Notes: generated by a model not told the origin, from the sequence alone. DNA of 64,000 nt from Rhodocyclaceae bacterium (GCA_030824275.1 JAVBXY010000012.1:51151-115150), one strand, 5' to 3'. Counted from the stretch's first letter, positions 39,492 through 49,576 are shown. A program made the numbers and translations.

Positions 39492-40286
39492 TTATTTCGG
39501 CGGTTCGAGATTCACGGAGCAGCCGACCACGTTCCAGCTTTCCGCGTAGTAGGTGGTGCCCCACTTGTTGGCCGGCGTGGCCTTGGGACAGGCGATCTTC
39601 GGCTGCGGCATGTGGGCCGTGCACACCAGGCTGCCGTTCTGCATGCCGCCGCTGAAGCCAGCCGGGCACTTCGGCTCCACCGCCGGCACACAGGTCAGGC
39701 GACCAATGTTGCTGTCGAAGGCGCCCTGCTTCCAGCCTTCAGGGCAGGACGGGTTGGGCTGGATGCAGCGCAGCTTGCCGGTGGCATCGTCGGAGTTCTC
39801 GGGGATCTTGTGATACGGCGCCGGCGGGCAGACGCCTGGCATCTGGAACTGGATGTTGGCGGCCATGGGACTGACGGGACCGACCTGAGCGCCGGGCATC
39901 ACCATGGGCTTGGGCTTGTCCATGACGGTGATCTTCACGTTCAGGTTGCCGTCGCAGACGTGCTCGGTATCGGCGGTACCGCCGTACATGTGCACGTAGT
40001 AGGTGCCGGCCTTGTCGAAGCTGAATTTCTTCGGCATGACAGCAGGAAAGCTGGTGAACACGCCCATGTCCGAATAGCTGCCGGCCTTGCCGCCGGAAAT
40101 GCGACAGCCCTTGGTGCCGGGCTTGATGGTGCCGAGGACGGTGAAGCTGACTTCCTGGCCGACGGTGACGGTAGTGGCGCTGGCGGTAAGGCTGGTCAAG
40201 GCGCCGTTGCTGGCGGCAAAGGCGCTGGATACGGAAGCCAGCAACAGGGAGGCGATGCCGGCAATGGCTGCGAATCTGGTTTTCAT
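39492..40286 (-). CDS. secreted Cys-rich protein of unknown function (264 aa)
   Basis: An exported protein with a signal peptide (about 1-24, ending SSAFA) and a likely Ig-like beta domain to about residue 125 (TASATTVTVGQEVSFTVLG). Three C-P-x-G/A-x repeats follow: CPEGWKQGAFD with RLTC, CPAGFSGGMQ with LVC, and ACPKATPANKWGTT. The last 25 residues (YYAESWNVVGCSV) form a further disulfide-type segment. It lies 42 bp downstream of the globin gene. It may be a surface or adhesive protein, but nothing in the sequence proves this. Confidence 0.7.
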   Translation of the reverse strand: MKTRFAAIAGIASLLLASVSSAFAASNGALTSLTASATTVTVGQEVSFTVLGTIKPGTKGCRISGGKAGSYSDMGVFTSFPAVMPKKFSFDKAGTYYVHMYGGTADTEHVCDGNLNVKITVMDKPKPMVMPGAQVGPVSPMAANIQFQMPGVCPPAPYHKIPENSDDATGKLRCIQPNPSCPEGWKQGAFDSNIGRLTCVPAVEPKCPAGFSGGMQNGSLVCTAHMPQPKIACPKATPANKWGTTYYAESWNVVGCSVNLEPPK

Positions 40287-40328
40287 TGAATGGGGTTCCT
40301 TGTGGAAGCGGTAAGCGGGGCGACGGAA

Positions 40329-40754
40329 TCAGGCGGCCTGGGCGACCACTTCGCGGGCGCCGGCCTGCATGTTGGTGGCGACCACGCGGTACACCTCCAC
40401 CCAGGCATCGCGCACCTCATCGGTGAACTCCTCACCAAGGCCCTGTCCGAGTGTCCACAGCAAGGCCTGAGCGACGGTATCGTAGTGGCCATCTTTAACG
40501 CCGTAGCCGACGTGACGGGCGCCGAGGGACTTCAGTATCGGCACCAGCGCGGCGGGATTACCCAGGCTGCGCACGGCACCACCGATCATCTGCATCAGGC
40601 GCACGCCCTGCTCGGCCACGCCGGACTTGAACAGCGGGCGAACCGAGGGATCGAGTTCGAACAGGCGCAGATAGAACAGCTCCGCGGCCGTGTCGCTGAT
40701 GGGCTCAACCTTGGCCCAGGAAGACTGTACGAGATGGATCTGGTTGGCGTTCAT
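40329..40754 (-). CDS. single-domain bacterial globin
   Basis: A 141-residue haemoglobin of the Vitreoscilla Hb/flavohaemoglobin-globin type, which binds O2 and can detoxify NO. FYLRLFELDPSVRPLFK includes the B/C-D region, and the proximal haem histidine is in LGARHVGYGV (about residue 80). The family's YDTVAQALLWTL helix follows. No FAD/NAD reductase domain is attached. AAGGAG precedes the ATG. It may be co-transcribed with the two secreted proteins downstream. The 326-bp upstream region carries two dyads. Confidence 0.88.
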   Translation of the reverse strand: MNANQIHLVQSSWAKVEPISDTAAELFYLRLFELDPSVRPLFKSGVAEQGVRLMQMIGGAVRSLGNPAALVPILKSLGARHVGYGVKDGHYDTVAQALLWTLGQGLGEEFTDEVRDAWVEVYRVVATNMQAGAREVVAQAA

Positions 40755-41080
40755 AGTGGGGACTCCTTGGAATAGTGGGATGGAAACAGGTATCGCTGGC
40801 TGCCCTATTGCAGTTCGCGTGCCACCATGAATTACCGTTTAATATCAATTAGATACGGAACACCCCCAGATACAGGCCAGAGGTCGGTCTGTTGGCGAAT
40901 GCCGACAGGAGCATTGCCAGAAAGGGCTAATGTATTGATTTACATAGATTTCGACATGCAGGCATTTGCCGACAGCAGGGCCGGCGGCGCCCAACACCCC
41001 GTTGCGTCCACCGTCGCGGACCGGTATAAACCGGGGCTTCGCTTAGCAATGGCGCTCGCGCCGCACGACAGGAAAAGCAC
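40755..41080. promoter_or_regulatory. 326-bp divergent control region between globin and SDR genes
   Basis: No gene is supported here. It is AT-richer than its surroundings near 40835-40855. Two dyads stand out: ATGTA-N6-TACAT (40930-40945) and CCGGT-ATAA-ACCGG (41021-41034), the second ending 46 bp before the SDR start and overlapping a TATAAA. TTAAT-N4-ATTAG (about 40838-40851), upstream of the globin start, loosely resembles an FNR site. Regulators are not identified. Confidence 0.4.
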
Positions 41081-41986
41081 ATGAGCATCGACTTCAAGGG
41101 TCGCGTCGCCATCGTCACCGGCGCTGGCGGCGGTCTCGGCCGGCAGCACGCACTGGCCCTCGCCGCACGCGGCGCCAAAGTAGTGGTCAATGATTTCGGC
41201 GGCGCCCGCGACGGCTCCGGCGGGACAGCGACTGCGGCAGAAGCCGTGGTGGTGGAAATCGTCGCCGCCGGCGGCGAAGCCATCGCCAATGCCGCCTCGG
41301 TCACCGATTACGTCGCCGTGCAAGCCATGGTGCAGCAGGCAGTGGATGCCTGGGGCCGCGTGGACGTCCTGGTGAACAACGCCGGCATCCTGCGCGACAA
41401 GAGCTTCGCCAAGATGGAGGTCGAGGATTTCCGCATGGTGATGGACGTGCATCTGATGGGCGCGGTGCATTGCTGCAAAGCCGTGTGGCCGCTGATGACG
41501 GCGCAGAAGTACGGCCGCATCCTGATGACCACTTCGTCCTCCGGCCTCTACGGCAACTTCGGCCAGTCCAACTACGGCGCTGCGAAAATGGCCCTGGTCG
41601 GCCTGATGCAAACGCTGTCGCTGGAAGGCGAAAAGCACGACATCCGCGTGAATGCCCTGGCCCCCACCGCGGCCACGCGCATGACCGAAGGCCTGATGCC
41701 GCCCGACGTACTGGCCGCGCTGAAGCCCGAGGCCGTGGTGCCGGCCATGCTATTCCTCGTCTCGCAGGACGCCCCCTCGCGCGCCATCGCCTGTGCCGGC
41801 GCCGGCACCTTCGAGGCCGCTCACATCACCCTGACCCAGGGCCTGCATCTGGGCAACGGCCCGGACGCGCCGGAAAAGCTGGCGGCGGCATGGGCGCAGG
41901 TCAGCGACCGCAAGGGCGAAACCGTGCCCGCCAGCGGTGCGGCCCAGGGCACCAACGAAGTCACCCAGGCCCTCGCGGCTCGGTAG
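41081..41986 (+). CDS. short-chain dehydrogenase, (3R)-hydroxyacyl-CoA type
   Basis: A 301-residue SDR that resembles the N-terminal dehydrogenase of peroxisomal multifunctional enzyme 2 (HSD17B4), so it probably oxidises 3-hydroxyacyl-CoA with NAD. The cofactor site is TGAGGGLGRQHA, NNAG follows, and the catalytic Ser-Tyr-Lys lies in SSSGLYGNFGQSNYGAAK. The VNDFGGARDGSG loop is typical of that subfamily. It lies 17 bp before a hotdog thioesterase gene, which supports a role in acyl-CoA metabolism. Confidence 0.87.
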   Translation: MSIDFKGRVAIVTGAGGGLGRQHALALAARGAKVVVNDFGGARDGSGGTATAAEAVVVEIVAAGGEAIANAASVTDYVAVQAMVQQAVDAWGRVDVLVNNAGILRDKSFAKMEVEDFRMVMDVHLMGAVHCCKAVWPLMTAQKYGRILMTTSSSGLYGNFGQSNYGAAKMALVGLMQTLSLEGEKHDIRVNALAPTAATRMTEGLMPPDVLAALKPEAVVPAMLFLVSQDAPSRAIACAGAGTFEAAHITLTQGLHLGNGPDAPEKLAAAWAQVSDRKGETVPASGAAQGTNEVTQALAAR

Positions 41987-42003
41987 TCGCGCGGTAATCC
42001 GAC

Positions 42004-42444
42004 ATGGCCCGCCTCGAACTGCGCTTCCCGGAAGATCAGTACTGCTACCGCACGACACAGACGGTGCGCGTCACCGACATCAACGGCGCCAACCACCTGG
42101 GCAACGACTCGATGATCTCCATGATCTCCGAAGCCCGCGCCCGTTTCCTCTTCGACTTCGGCGTCGAAGACAAGGCCGAGCACGGCATCGGCATCATCGT
42201 CACCGACCTCGCCACCGCCTACAAGGCCGAGGCCTATGCCCGCGACCGACTGCTGTTCGAGGTCGGCGTCATGGACTTCAATAAATACGGCGGCGACATC
42301 ATCTTCCGCATCACCCGCGAAGCCGACCAGCGACAGATCGCCATGGCCAAATCCGGCTTCGTCTTCTTCGACTACCGGCTGCGCAAAGTGGTGCCCATGC
42401 CGGCCGCCTTCAGCGAGCGCTTCCCCAAGGTAAATCGCGTCTAG
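42004..42444 (+). CDS. hotdog-fold acyl-CoA thioesterase
   Basis: A 146-residue hotdog protein of the 4HBT/YbgC-FcbC type. The signature region is [30 protein letters not shown]: an Asp followed by N-H-L-G-N on the long helix. Such enzymes hydrolyse acyl-CoA thioesters. It follows the SDR gene by 17 bp, so the pair is probably one transcript acting on a 3-hydroxy- or 3-ketoacyl-CoA. The exact substrate is not deducible. Confidence 0.82.
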   Translation: MARLELRFPEDQYCYRTTQTVRVTDINGANHLGNDSMISMISEARARFLFDFGVEDKAEHGIGIIVTDLATAYKAEAYARDRLLFEVGVMDFNKYGGDIIFRITREADQRQIAMAKSGFVFFDYRLRKVVPMPAAFSERFPKVNRV

Positions 42445-42509
42445 GAGCAGGCCCAGCCGGTAGAATGGCGGCTCATTTTCCTTACCTTCCGCAGCATTCG
42501 GAATCCGCC

Positions 42510-44606
42510 ATGACCCGCAAGATCCTCGTCACCAGCGCCCTGCCCTACGCCAACGGCGCCATCCATCTCGGCCACCTCGTCGAATACATCCAGACCGACA
42601 TCTGGGTGCGCTTCCAGAAGATGCGCGGCAATGAATGCTGGTACGTCTGCGCCGACGACACCCACGGCACGCCCATCATGTTGCGCGCCGAGAAGGAAGG
42701 CATCACGCCGGAAGAACTCATCGCCCGCGTGCATGGCGAACACAGCCGCGACTTCGCCGGCTTCCATGTCGCCTTCGACAATTACTACAGCACGCACTCG
42801 GACGAAACGCGCTTCTTCGCCAACGACATCTACGGCAAGTTGCAGGCTGCCCGCCTCATTGAAGTGCGCTCCATCGAGCAGTTCTTCGATCCGGTCAAGC
42901 AGATGTTCCTGCCCGACCGCTTCATCAAGGGCGAGTGCCCCAAGTGCGGCGCCCTCGACCAGTACGGCGATTCCTGCGAATCCTGCGGCGCTGCCTACGC
43001 GCCCACCGACCTGAAAAACCCGGTCTCCGCCGTCTCTGGCGCCAAGCCCGAATTGAAGAGCTCCGACCACTACTTCTTCAAGCTCTCCGACCCGCGCTGC
43101 CAGGCCTTCCTGCGGCAGTGGACGCAGGGCGAAGACAGGTTGCAAACCGAAGCCTCCAACAAGCTCCAGGAATGGCTCGGCACCCCCGGTGAAAACAAAC
43201 TTACCGACTGGGACATCTCCCGCGATGCGCCCTACTTCGGCTTCGAGATTCCCGGCGCGCCGGGCAAGTATTTCTACGTCTGGCTCGACGCGCCCATCGG
43301 CTACATGGGTTCCTTCAAGAACCTGTGCGCACGCAAGAACCTCGACTTCGACGAGTACTGGAAGCAGGACTCCAAGACCGAGCTGTACCACTTCATCGGC
43401 AAGGACATCCTCTACTTCCACGCCCTGTTCTGGCCCGCCGAGCTCGAGCATGCTGGCTACCGCACGCCGACCAAGGTCTTCGCCCACGGCTTCCTGACCG
43501 TGGACGGATCGAAGATGAGCAAATCGCGCGGCACCTTCATCACCGCCGAAAGTTACCTGCAACAAGGCCTCAATCCGGAATGGCTGCGCTACTACTTCGC
43601 CGCCAAGCTCAACGGCACGATGGAGGACATCGACCTCAACCTCGACGACTTCGTCGCCCGCGTGAATAGCGACCTGATCGGCAAGTACATCAACATCGCC
43701 AGCCGATGCGCCGGCTTCATCACCAAACGCTTCGACGGCAAGCTCGCCAAGGTCGAGCGCAACAGCATCGTCGAGGAAATGGCCGGCGCAGCCGAGACCA
43801 TCGCCCAGTGCTATGAAGCACGCGACTTCGCCCGTGCCGTGCGCGAGATCATGGCCCTGGCCGACAAGGCGAACGTCTTCATCGCCAACGCCAAGCCCTG
43901 GGAAGTCGCCAAACAGGAAGGCAAGGACGAACTCCTGCACAGCATCTGCACCGAAGGCCTCGCCATGTTCCGGCTGCTGAGCCTCTATCTGAAGCCGATC
44001 CTGCCCAAGCTGGTACAGCGCGCCGAAGAGTTTCTCAACGTCGCCCCGCTGCATTGGCAGGATGCCGGCTTCCAGTTGCCGGTTCATCACCTGATCAACC
44101 CCTACGAGCACCTGATGCAGCGCATCGACCCCAAGCTGACCGAGGCCCTGGTCGCCGCCAACAGGGAATCCCTCGCACCCGCCGCCGACAGCCACTCGCA
44201 GCAGCGCCACGCCGAGCATCAGCAGCACACCGAGAACGTCGTGCAGGCCGAGACCAGCCCCTGGGAGCCCTTCATCTCCATCGACGACTTCAGCAAAGTG
44301 GACCTGCGCATCGCCCGCATCGCCGACGCGAAGCACGTCGAGGGCGCCGACAAGCTGATCCAGCTCACGCTCGACGTCGGCAACGGCGAAACCCGCAACG
44401 TCTTCGCCGGCATCAAGTCTGCCTACGACCCCGCCACACTGGTCGGCCGCCTCACCGTCATGGTCGCCAACCTCGCCCCGCGCAAGATGAAGTTCGGCAT
44501 GAGCGAAGGCATGGTGCTCGCCGCCTCCGACACCGACGGCAAAACGCCGGGCCTGTTCCTGCTCTCGCCCGACAGCGGCGCCCAGCCCGGCATGCGTGTG
44601 AAGTAA
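42510..44606 (+). CDS. metG: methionyl-tRNA synthetase
   Basis: Charges tRNA-Met. The 698-residue protein has HLGH (19-22), a zinc knuckle [18 protein letters not shown] (about 144-161), KMSKS in [12 protein letters not shown], and a C-terminal EMAP/tRNA-binding domain (from about 590; [17 protein letters not shown]). I chose ATG 42510 (MTRKILV), because the longer reading from 42465 adds non-homologous residues. acyP follows 16 bp later. Confidence 0.97.
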   Translation: MTRKILVTSALPYANGAIHLGHLVEYIQTDIWVRFQKMRGNECWYVCADDTHGTPIMLRAEKEGITPEELIARVHGEHSRDFAGFHVAFDNYYSTHSDETRFFANDIYGKLQAARLIEVRSIEQFFDPVKQMFLPDRFIKGECPKCGALDQYGDSCESCGAAYAPTDLKNPVSAVSGAKPELKSSDHYFFKLSDPRCQAFLRQWTQGEDRLQTEASNKLQEWLGTPGENKLTDWDISRDAPYFGFEIPGAPGKYFYVWLDAPIGYMGSFKNLCARKNLDFDEYWKQDSKTELYHFIGKDILYFHALFWPAELEHAGYRTPTKVFAHGFLTVDGSKMSKSRGTFITAESYLQQGLNPEWLRYYFAAKLNGTMEDIDLNLDDFVARVNSDLIGKYINIASRCAGFITKRFDGKLAKVERNSIVEEMAGAAETIAQCYEARDFARAVREIMALADKANVFIANAKPWEVAKQEGKDELLHSICTEGLAMFRLLSLYLKPILPKLVQRAEEFLNVAPLHWQDAGFQLPVHHLINPYEHLMQRIDPKLTEALVAANRESLAPAADSHSQQRHAEHQQHTENVVQAETSPWEPFISIDDFSKVDLRIARIADAKHVEGADKLIQLTLDVGNGETRNVFAGIKSAYDPATLVGRLTVMVANLAPRKMKFGMSEGMVLAASDTDGKTPGLFLLSPDSGAQPGMRVK

Positions 44607-44622
44607 TTCGCAAGGAGTCCGC

Positions 44623-44898
44623 GTGAGCGAAGTACGCCGCCTCCTCATCGGCGGCATCGTCCAGGGCGTCGGCTTCCGCTACGCCACGGGTTGCGAGGCC
44701 GAACGCCGAGGCCTCACCGGCTGGGTACGCAATCGGCGCAGCGGTGAAGTCGAAGCAGTGATCTGTGGCGACGCGGAGGCCGTGGCGGCCATGATCGCCT
44801 GGGCGCAGAAGGGTCCGCCATCGGCAAGCGTCGATCATGTGCATGTGGAGCTTGCCGAGGGCAGCTTCGACGGCTTCGAGCAGCGTCCTACCGAATAA
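44623..44898 (+). CDS. acyP: acylphosphatase
   Basis: A 91-residue acylphosphatase that hydrolyses carboxyl-phosphate bonds such as in acetyl phosphate. It carries the phosphate loop GIVQGVGFRYAT, with the catalytic arginine, and the downstream GWVRNRRSGEVEAV block with the catalytic asparagine. The start is GTG 44623, preceded by AAGGAG at a good distance. It is probably co-transcribed with metG. Confidence 0.92.
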   Translation: MSEVRRLLIGGIVQGVGFRYATGCEAERRGLTGWVRNRRSGEVEAVICGDAEAVAAMIAWAQKGPPSASVDHVHVELAEGSFDGFEQRPTE

Positions 44899-44961
44899 AT
44901 CACCGTCTCGCCATCCGCTACGGCGAGGAGAGCGTACTTTGCTCGACCGCCTTGTAGCGCA

Positions 44962-44985
44962 GTAGCTTCATCAGCACCGACTTTT
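44962..44985 (-). repeat. 24-bp dispersed motif, copy 12 (intergenic, degraded)
   Basis: On the minus strand it begins AAAAGTCGG then TGCTGATG, but the last block has diverged (GCTAC). It lies between acyP and cheV. Confidence 0.65.
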
Positions 44986-45002
44986 TGCGGTGAGCGATCA
45001 TT

Positions 45003-45020
45003 GCCGGGGCTCGCCCCGGC
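45003..45020. terminator. GC hairpin downstream of acyP
   Basis: GCCGGGG and CCCCGGC flank CTCG, about 105 bp after the acyP stop. There is no T-run after it, so it may stabilise an RNA end rather than terminate transcription. Confidence 0.35.
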
Positions 45021-45169
45021 GGGCGAAGTCAATCAACCGAGAATCCTTCGCGGCCTGGAACCATGGTTCAAAACCGATAGGAAGCCATGTAACCCCTACT
45101 ACTCCTGAATATCCCATGCGAAAGCTAGTGTTAAGCTGAGCACATCGAGGAACGCCAGGTTCTAATCCG

Positions 45170-46162
45170 ATGTCGACATCAACGTTCGCGCCCGCCTCAT
45201 CCAATGACCAAACCTTGTTGGCCAACATCGACGCGCGAACCAACCTGGCTGGCACCAACAAGATGGAGTTGCTGCTGTTCAAGGTCGGCTCGGCGGAGAC
45301 CTACGGCATCAATGTTTTCAAGGTGAAGGAAGTGATGCGTGCAGTGGACATCACCCAGGCGCCGGCCGCTCCCGAGTTCGTGGTGGGCATGGCGTCCATG
45401 CGCGGCAAGCTGGTGCCGGTGATCGACCTCATCGCCGCCTACGGCAACCCGCCCTCCGCCAAGCCGCCGCTCATGGTAGTGACCGAGTTTTCCGCCTCCA
45501 CGCAAGCCTTTCTGGTCGAGTCGGTGGAAACCATCATCCGCGTCGACTGGAGCGACATCCACCAGCCGCCCGACATGCTTTCCGCCAGCGCCAAGCTGAC
45601 CGGCGTCACCCGGCTGGCCGACGGGCGTCTGGCCGGCATTCTGGATGTCGAACAGATTCTGCACACCATCTCCGGCACCGATCCGGTGGCCGACATTCCA
45701 GATGCCATGATCACCGGCAATACCATGCCCGCCGATACCCGACTGTTTTTCGTCGATGACAGCGCCTTTGCCAGAACGCAACTGCAACAGATCCTGGACA
45801 AGATCAATGTCAAATCGGAGTTCGCCATCAATGGCCAGGAAGCCTGGACCCGACTCGACGCCATGGCGACCACGGCAGCGGCCGAAGGCCGACATCTGGC
45901 CGACCGGCTGCCCATCATCATCACCGATATCGAAATGCCCGAGATGGACGGCTTTCGCCTGACCCGCCTGATCAAGCAGGACCGGCGCTTCGATGGCGTC
46001 AAGGTGCTGCTGCATTCCTCCATGTCCGAATCCTCGAACCGCGACAAGGGCCTCGCCATGGGCGCCGACGGCTTCCTGGCGAAATACAACCCAACCGAAG
46101 TGGCGAAAAGCATACAGGCCGTGCTCGCCGAGGTCGGCAAGGCTGGAGCCGATCGAGGCTGA
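45170..46162 (+). CDS. cheV: CheV-type chemotaxis coupling protein
   Basis: A 330-residue protein with an N-terminal CheW-like domain (about 30-170, YGINVFKVKEVMR) and a C-terminal receiver domain (about 185-325). The receiver has FFVDDSAFAR and the phosphoacceptor aspartate in IIITDIEMPEMDGF. CheV couples chemoreceptors to CheA and its receiver tunes signalling. It stands alone, away from other che genes. The receiver has an insertion-like stretch (MATTAAAEGRHLADRLP) before the phosphorylation site, as in several CheV proteins. Confidence 0.92.
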   Translation: MSTSTFAPASSNDQTLLANIDARTNLAGTNKMELLLFKVGSAETYGINVFKVKEVMRAVDITQAPAAPEFVVGMASMRGKLVPVIDLIAAYGNPPSAKPPLMVVTEFSASTQAFLVESVETIIRVDWSDIHQPPDMLSASAKLTGVTRLADGRLAGILDVEQILHTISGTDPVADIPDAMITGNTMPADTRLFFVDDSAFARTQLQQILDKINVKSEFAINGQEAWTRLDAMATTAAAEGRHLADRLPIIITDIEMPEMDGFRLTRLIKQDRRFDGVKVLLHSSMSESSNRDKGLAMGADGFLAKYNPTEVAKSIQAVLAEVGKAGADRG

Positions 46163-46329
46163 GGGGACTGGGGGCACGGCGCCAGTCAAGTCGCCCAAGG
46201 CCGATCCATTAGCCTATCCCTATCGCCCCCATAGCCAATTTCAATCACCCGCACCGAAGACATTGTCTTTCTCTGCGCTAGAATTAACGCCATTCGAATT
46301 TTCGTAATCCACCCTACAAGGAGCATCAC

Positions 46330-46929
<600 letters not shown>

Positions 46930-46968
46930 TCGAATAACAAAAGTAGCACCCCCGGCCCCAACCGGTAG

Positions 46969-46993
46969 AGCCACCCCTCGGGGTGGCTTTTTT
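46969..46993 (+). terminator. rho-independent terminator after the peroxiredoxin gene
   Basis: AGCCACCCC (46969-46977) pairs with GGGGTGGCT (46980-46988) and is followed by six T residues ending at 46993. Confidence 0.95.
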
Positions 46994-47010
46994 CATTGTG
47001 TCGGGATGTT

Positions 47011-47034
47011 GCCGTGCCGCCGGAGCCGACTTTT
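47011..47034 (-). repeat. 24-bp dispersed motif, copy 13 (intergenic)
   Basis: Begins AAAAGTCGG and ends GGCACGGC on the minus strand, with CTCCGGC in the middle. It lies between the peroxiredoxin terminator and the CHASE2-cyclase start, so it cannot be explained by coding constraint. Confidence 0.92.
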
Positions 47035-47054
47035 GTCCATGCCATAATCAAACC

Positions 47055-48830
47055 ATGTTCCAGCTTCCCCGCGACATCCTGATCGGCTTCCTGCTGGTGT
47101 GCGCCGCAGCCTGGGGTCTGATGGGAACGCGCACCCTGCGCTTCGCCGACCAGTCCCTCTACGATGCCCAGGCGCGCTGGCTGCGCGCCCATGCGCCGAC
47201 ACCGCTGGCGCGCGACGTGGTGGTCATCGGCATCGACGAGGCCGCCTACGAAGCCATCCCCGAGCCCACCGCGCTCTGGCATGCCCACCTCGGCGCGCTG
47301 CTCGCCGGCCTGTCGGCGGCGCAGCCGGCGGTGGTCGGTTTAGCGACGCCGTTACCGGTGCGCTCCTACGATTTCCTCGTTGCGGACATTGACTCCGTGC
47401 TGCTGGCGGGCATCTACCGACTCAAGGCCGCTGCGCCACTGGTGGTCGGCCAGCCGCCCGGCGTCGGCGGCCGCCTGCGCCCGGTGGCGCCGGAACTGCT
47501 GGCGGCCATCGGTGAAAAAGCCGTGGCCTCCCTCGCCATCTGCGAAGACCTCGACGGCGTGGTCCGCCGCATCAACCAGCGCCGCTGCCGTTCCGAGGAC
47601 AAACAGGAGCCGCTGGCCCTGGCCATGGCCAAACATCTCGGTCGCGAAGGCTCGCCCACCGGTATGATCGACTACAGCGTCGGCGGCGCCATCGAATACA
47701 CGCCCTTCGGCACGGTGTTGGACTGGGTGCACAAGGGCGAGGACGCCAAGCTGCGGGCGCTGGTCCAGGGCCGCGCCGTGGTGGTGGCGAGCCTGCTGCC
47801 AACGGAAGCCCGTCATCGCCTGCCGGTGCCCCTGGCGGCATGGGAACCCGCCAGTCGCACCGAGCCGGGTGCGGTGGTACACATCCAGGCCCTGCGTTCC
47901 CTACTCGGTCGAGGCCTGATCGAGCGCGTGCCGGAAACCCTGTCCCTGATCCTTGCCGGCCTCGGCGCCCTGCTCTGGTTTGGTCGCGGCGGCTGGCTCA
48001 AGACCCTGATACTGGCCGGCATCATCGGCGGCTTCCTCGCCGGCTCCACCTTCGCGCTTTGGCACGGCAGCTACCTGCCAGTGGCCAATATCATCGGCGT
48101 CACGCTGCTGGCTTTCATCGCGCGGCAGGGCTGGGATTTTGCACGCAGTTTCCGCGAACGGCAAAGCCTGCGCAGCATGTTCGCCGGCCATGTCAGCCCG
48201 AAGGTGATGCGCGCCCTGCTCGGCGGCGAACTCCAGGTCGACCAAAACGGCCAGCGCCAGGGTGTGACCCTGCTCGTCGCTGGCATCCGGGGCTTCGCCG
48301 CGCGCAATGCGCAATCCACGCCGGAGGCCATGATCGCCCTGCTCAACCGCTTCCACGCCGCTGCCAGCCTCGCCATCCAGAACAGCGGCGGTGCCGTGGA
48401 CAAGTATGTCGGCGACGGCCTGATGGCCACCTTCGGCCTGCCGCAACCGCTGGCCTCGCCGCAACGCAATGCCCTCGAAGCGGCCCAGGACCTGCTGCTG
48501 CGCGTCGACCAACTGAACACCGAACTCGCCGCCGAAGGCATCGCGCCGTTGAAGATCGGCATCGGCATTCACTGCGGCGAGGTGCTCGCCGGTTACGTGG
48601 GCTCGCGTCAGCGTCGCGAGTTTTCGGTGATTGGCGATGCCGTCGGCATGGCCGGCCGGCTCGAAGCCATGACCAAGGAATACGAGCAGCCGGTGATCTG
48701 TTCCCAGGAAGTCGCCGCCGCCGTCGGTTTTACCGCCGGCATGGTGGACCTCGGTACGCCGGCCCCCGATCTGCCCCACCTCTGGGGCTGGACGCCGCCG
48801 CTGACGGCATCTCGCGGAGAGGGCAAGTGA
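47055..48830 (+). CDS. CHASE2-class III cyclase-like protein, catalytic residues missing
   Basis: A 591-residue membrane sensor: one N-terminal helix, an extracytoplasmic CHASE2 domain (about 30-280), three C-terminal helices (about 290-365) and a class III nucleotide cyclase domain. The first metal-binding aspartate is replaced by glycine (LLVAGIRGFA, where D-I-x-G-F is expected), and the transition-state asparagine is also glycine (IGDAVGMAGRLE, normally V-N). The lysine and second metal aspartate (VDKYVGDG) remain. It is probably a receptor with little or no cyclase activity. I chose ATG 47055, as the upstream frame crosses the terminator. The stop overlaps mlaE (GTGA). Confidence 0.85.
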   Translation: MFQLPRDILIGFLLVCAAAWGLMGTRTLRFADQSLYDAQARWLRAHAPTPLARDVVVIGIDEAAYEAIPEPTALWHAHLGALLAGLSAAQPAVVGLATPLPVRSYDFLVADIDSVLLAGIYRLKAAAPLVVGQPPGVGGRLRPVAPELLAAIGEKAVASLAICEDLDGVVRRINQRRCRSEDKQEPLALAMAKHLGREGSPTGMIDYSVGGAIEYTPFGTVLDWVHKGEDAKLRALVQGRAVVVASLLPTEARHRLPVPLAAWEPASRTEPGAVVHIQALRSLLGRGLIERVPETLSLILAGLGALLWFGRGGWLKTLILAGIIGGFLAGSTFALWHGSYLPVANIIGVTLLAFIARQGWDFARSFRERQSLRSMFAGHVSPKVMRALLGGELQVDQNGQRQGVTLLVAGIRGFAARNAQSTPEAMIALLNRFHAAASLAIQNSGGAVDKYVGDGLMATFGLPQPLASPQRNALEAAQDLLLRVDQLNTELAAEGIAPLKIGIGIHCGEVLAGYVGSRQRREFSVIGDAVGMAGRLEAMTKEYEQPVICSQEVAAAVGFTAGMVDLGTPAPDLPHLWGWTPPLTASRGEGK

Positions 48831-49576
48831 ATACGCTGACTGGCACACGCCTCGGCGCCTACCTCGTCCTCGCCTGGTTCGCCGCCAGTCGCCGCCGGGA
48901 ACTGGCGCGCCCGCTGCTGCGCGAACAGTTGCGCCATCAGGTCTTCAACGCCGGCGTCTCCGCCCTGCCGGTGATCGGCGTGATGGCCATCCTCACCGGC
49001 GTCACGGCGGTGACCCAACTCACCGCGCTGGTCGGCGCCGACAGCGACCTGACCCAGCGCATGCTCTTCCTCGGCCTGTTCTTTGAACTGGCACCGCTGC
49101 TCTCGGCACTGGTGGTGGTGGCGCGCAGCAGCGCCGGCATCGCATCGGAACTGGCGGTGATGAACCTGCACGACGAATTCACCACCCTGCGCCGCCTCGG
49201 CGTGCCCGCCGCCGACTACCTGCTGCTGCCGCGCATTTTCGGCCTGATCATCGCCCTACCGGCGGTCACCGCCTGCTTCCAGGTCTTCGCCATCGGCAGC
49301 GGCTGGCTGGCCACGGCCGTGCTCGAAGGCCGTCCACTGGCCGAGACCGCTGGTCGCTTCCTCGACCTCGCCGATCCCTGGCTGGCTTTGGCGAGTCTGC
49401 TCAAGAGCGCGCTGATGGGCGCCGCCGTCGGCATCATCGCCTGCCACCACGGCAGCAGCGGCAAGGGCTCGACGCAGGCCATCTCCGGTGCCGCGATCCA
49501 GGCCGTGGGCACCGGCCTGATTGCCGTCTTCGTGGTGGACGTGCTCTTCGCCGTGCTGGTCTACGCCCTGCGATGA
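48827..49576 (+). CDS. MlaE-family permease of an Mce/Mla-like lipid transporter
   Basis: A 249-residue permease with about five to six hydrophobic helices and the conserved MlaE core (RSSAGIASELAVMNLHDE). MlaE-type permeases work with an MlaF ATPase and an MlaD substrate-binding ring in phospholipid transport across the envelope. The start is GTG 48827 overlapping the cyclase stop. The stop overlaps the next gene (ATGA). The gene order mlaE-mlaF-like-mlaD is family-typical, but this is not the canonical mla operon with MlaB and MlaC. Confidence 0.88.
   Translation: MNTLTGTRLGAYLVLAWFAASRRRELARPLLREQLRHQVFNAGVSALPVIGVMAILTGVTAVTQLTALVGADSDLTQRMLFLGLFFELAPLLSALVVVARSSAGIASELAVMNLHDEFTTLRRLGVPAADYLLLPRIFGLIIALPAVTACFQVFAIGSGWLATAVLEGRPLAETAGRFLDLADPWLALASLLKSALMGAAVGIIACHHGSSGKGSTQAISGAAIQAVGTGLIAVFVVDVLFAVLVYALR

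Noticed and set aside
40827..41084. An 85-codon plus-strand frame upstream of the SDR gene
   Set aside because: No ribosome binding site, no recognisable motif and it runs through two dyads in a control region.
44998..45282. A 94-codon minus-strand frame upstream of cheV
   Set aside because: It overlaps the start of cheV and covers a GC hairpin; nothing supports coding.
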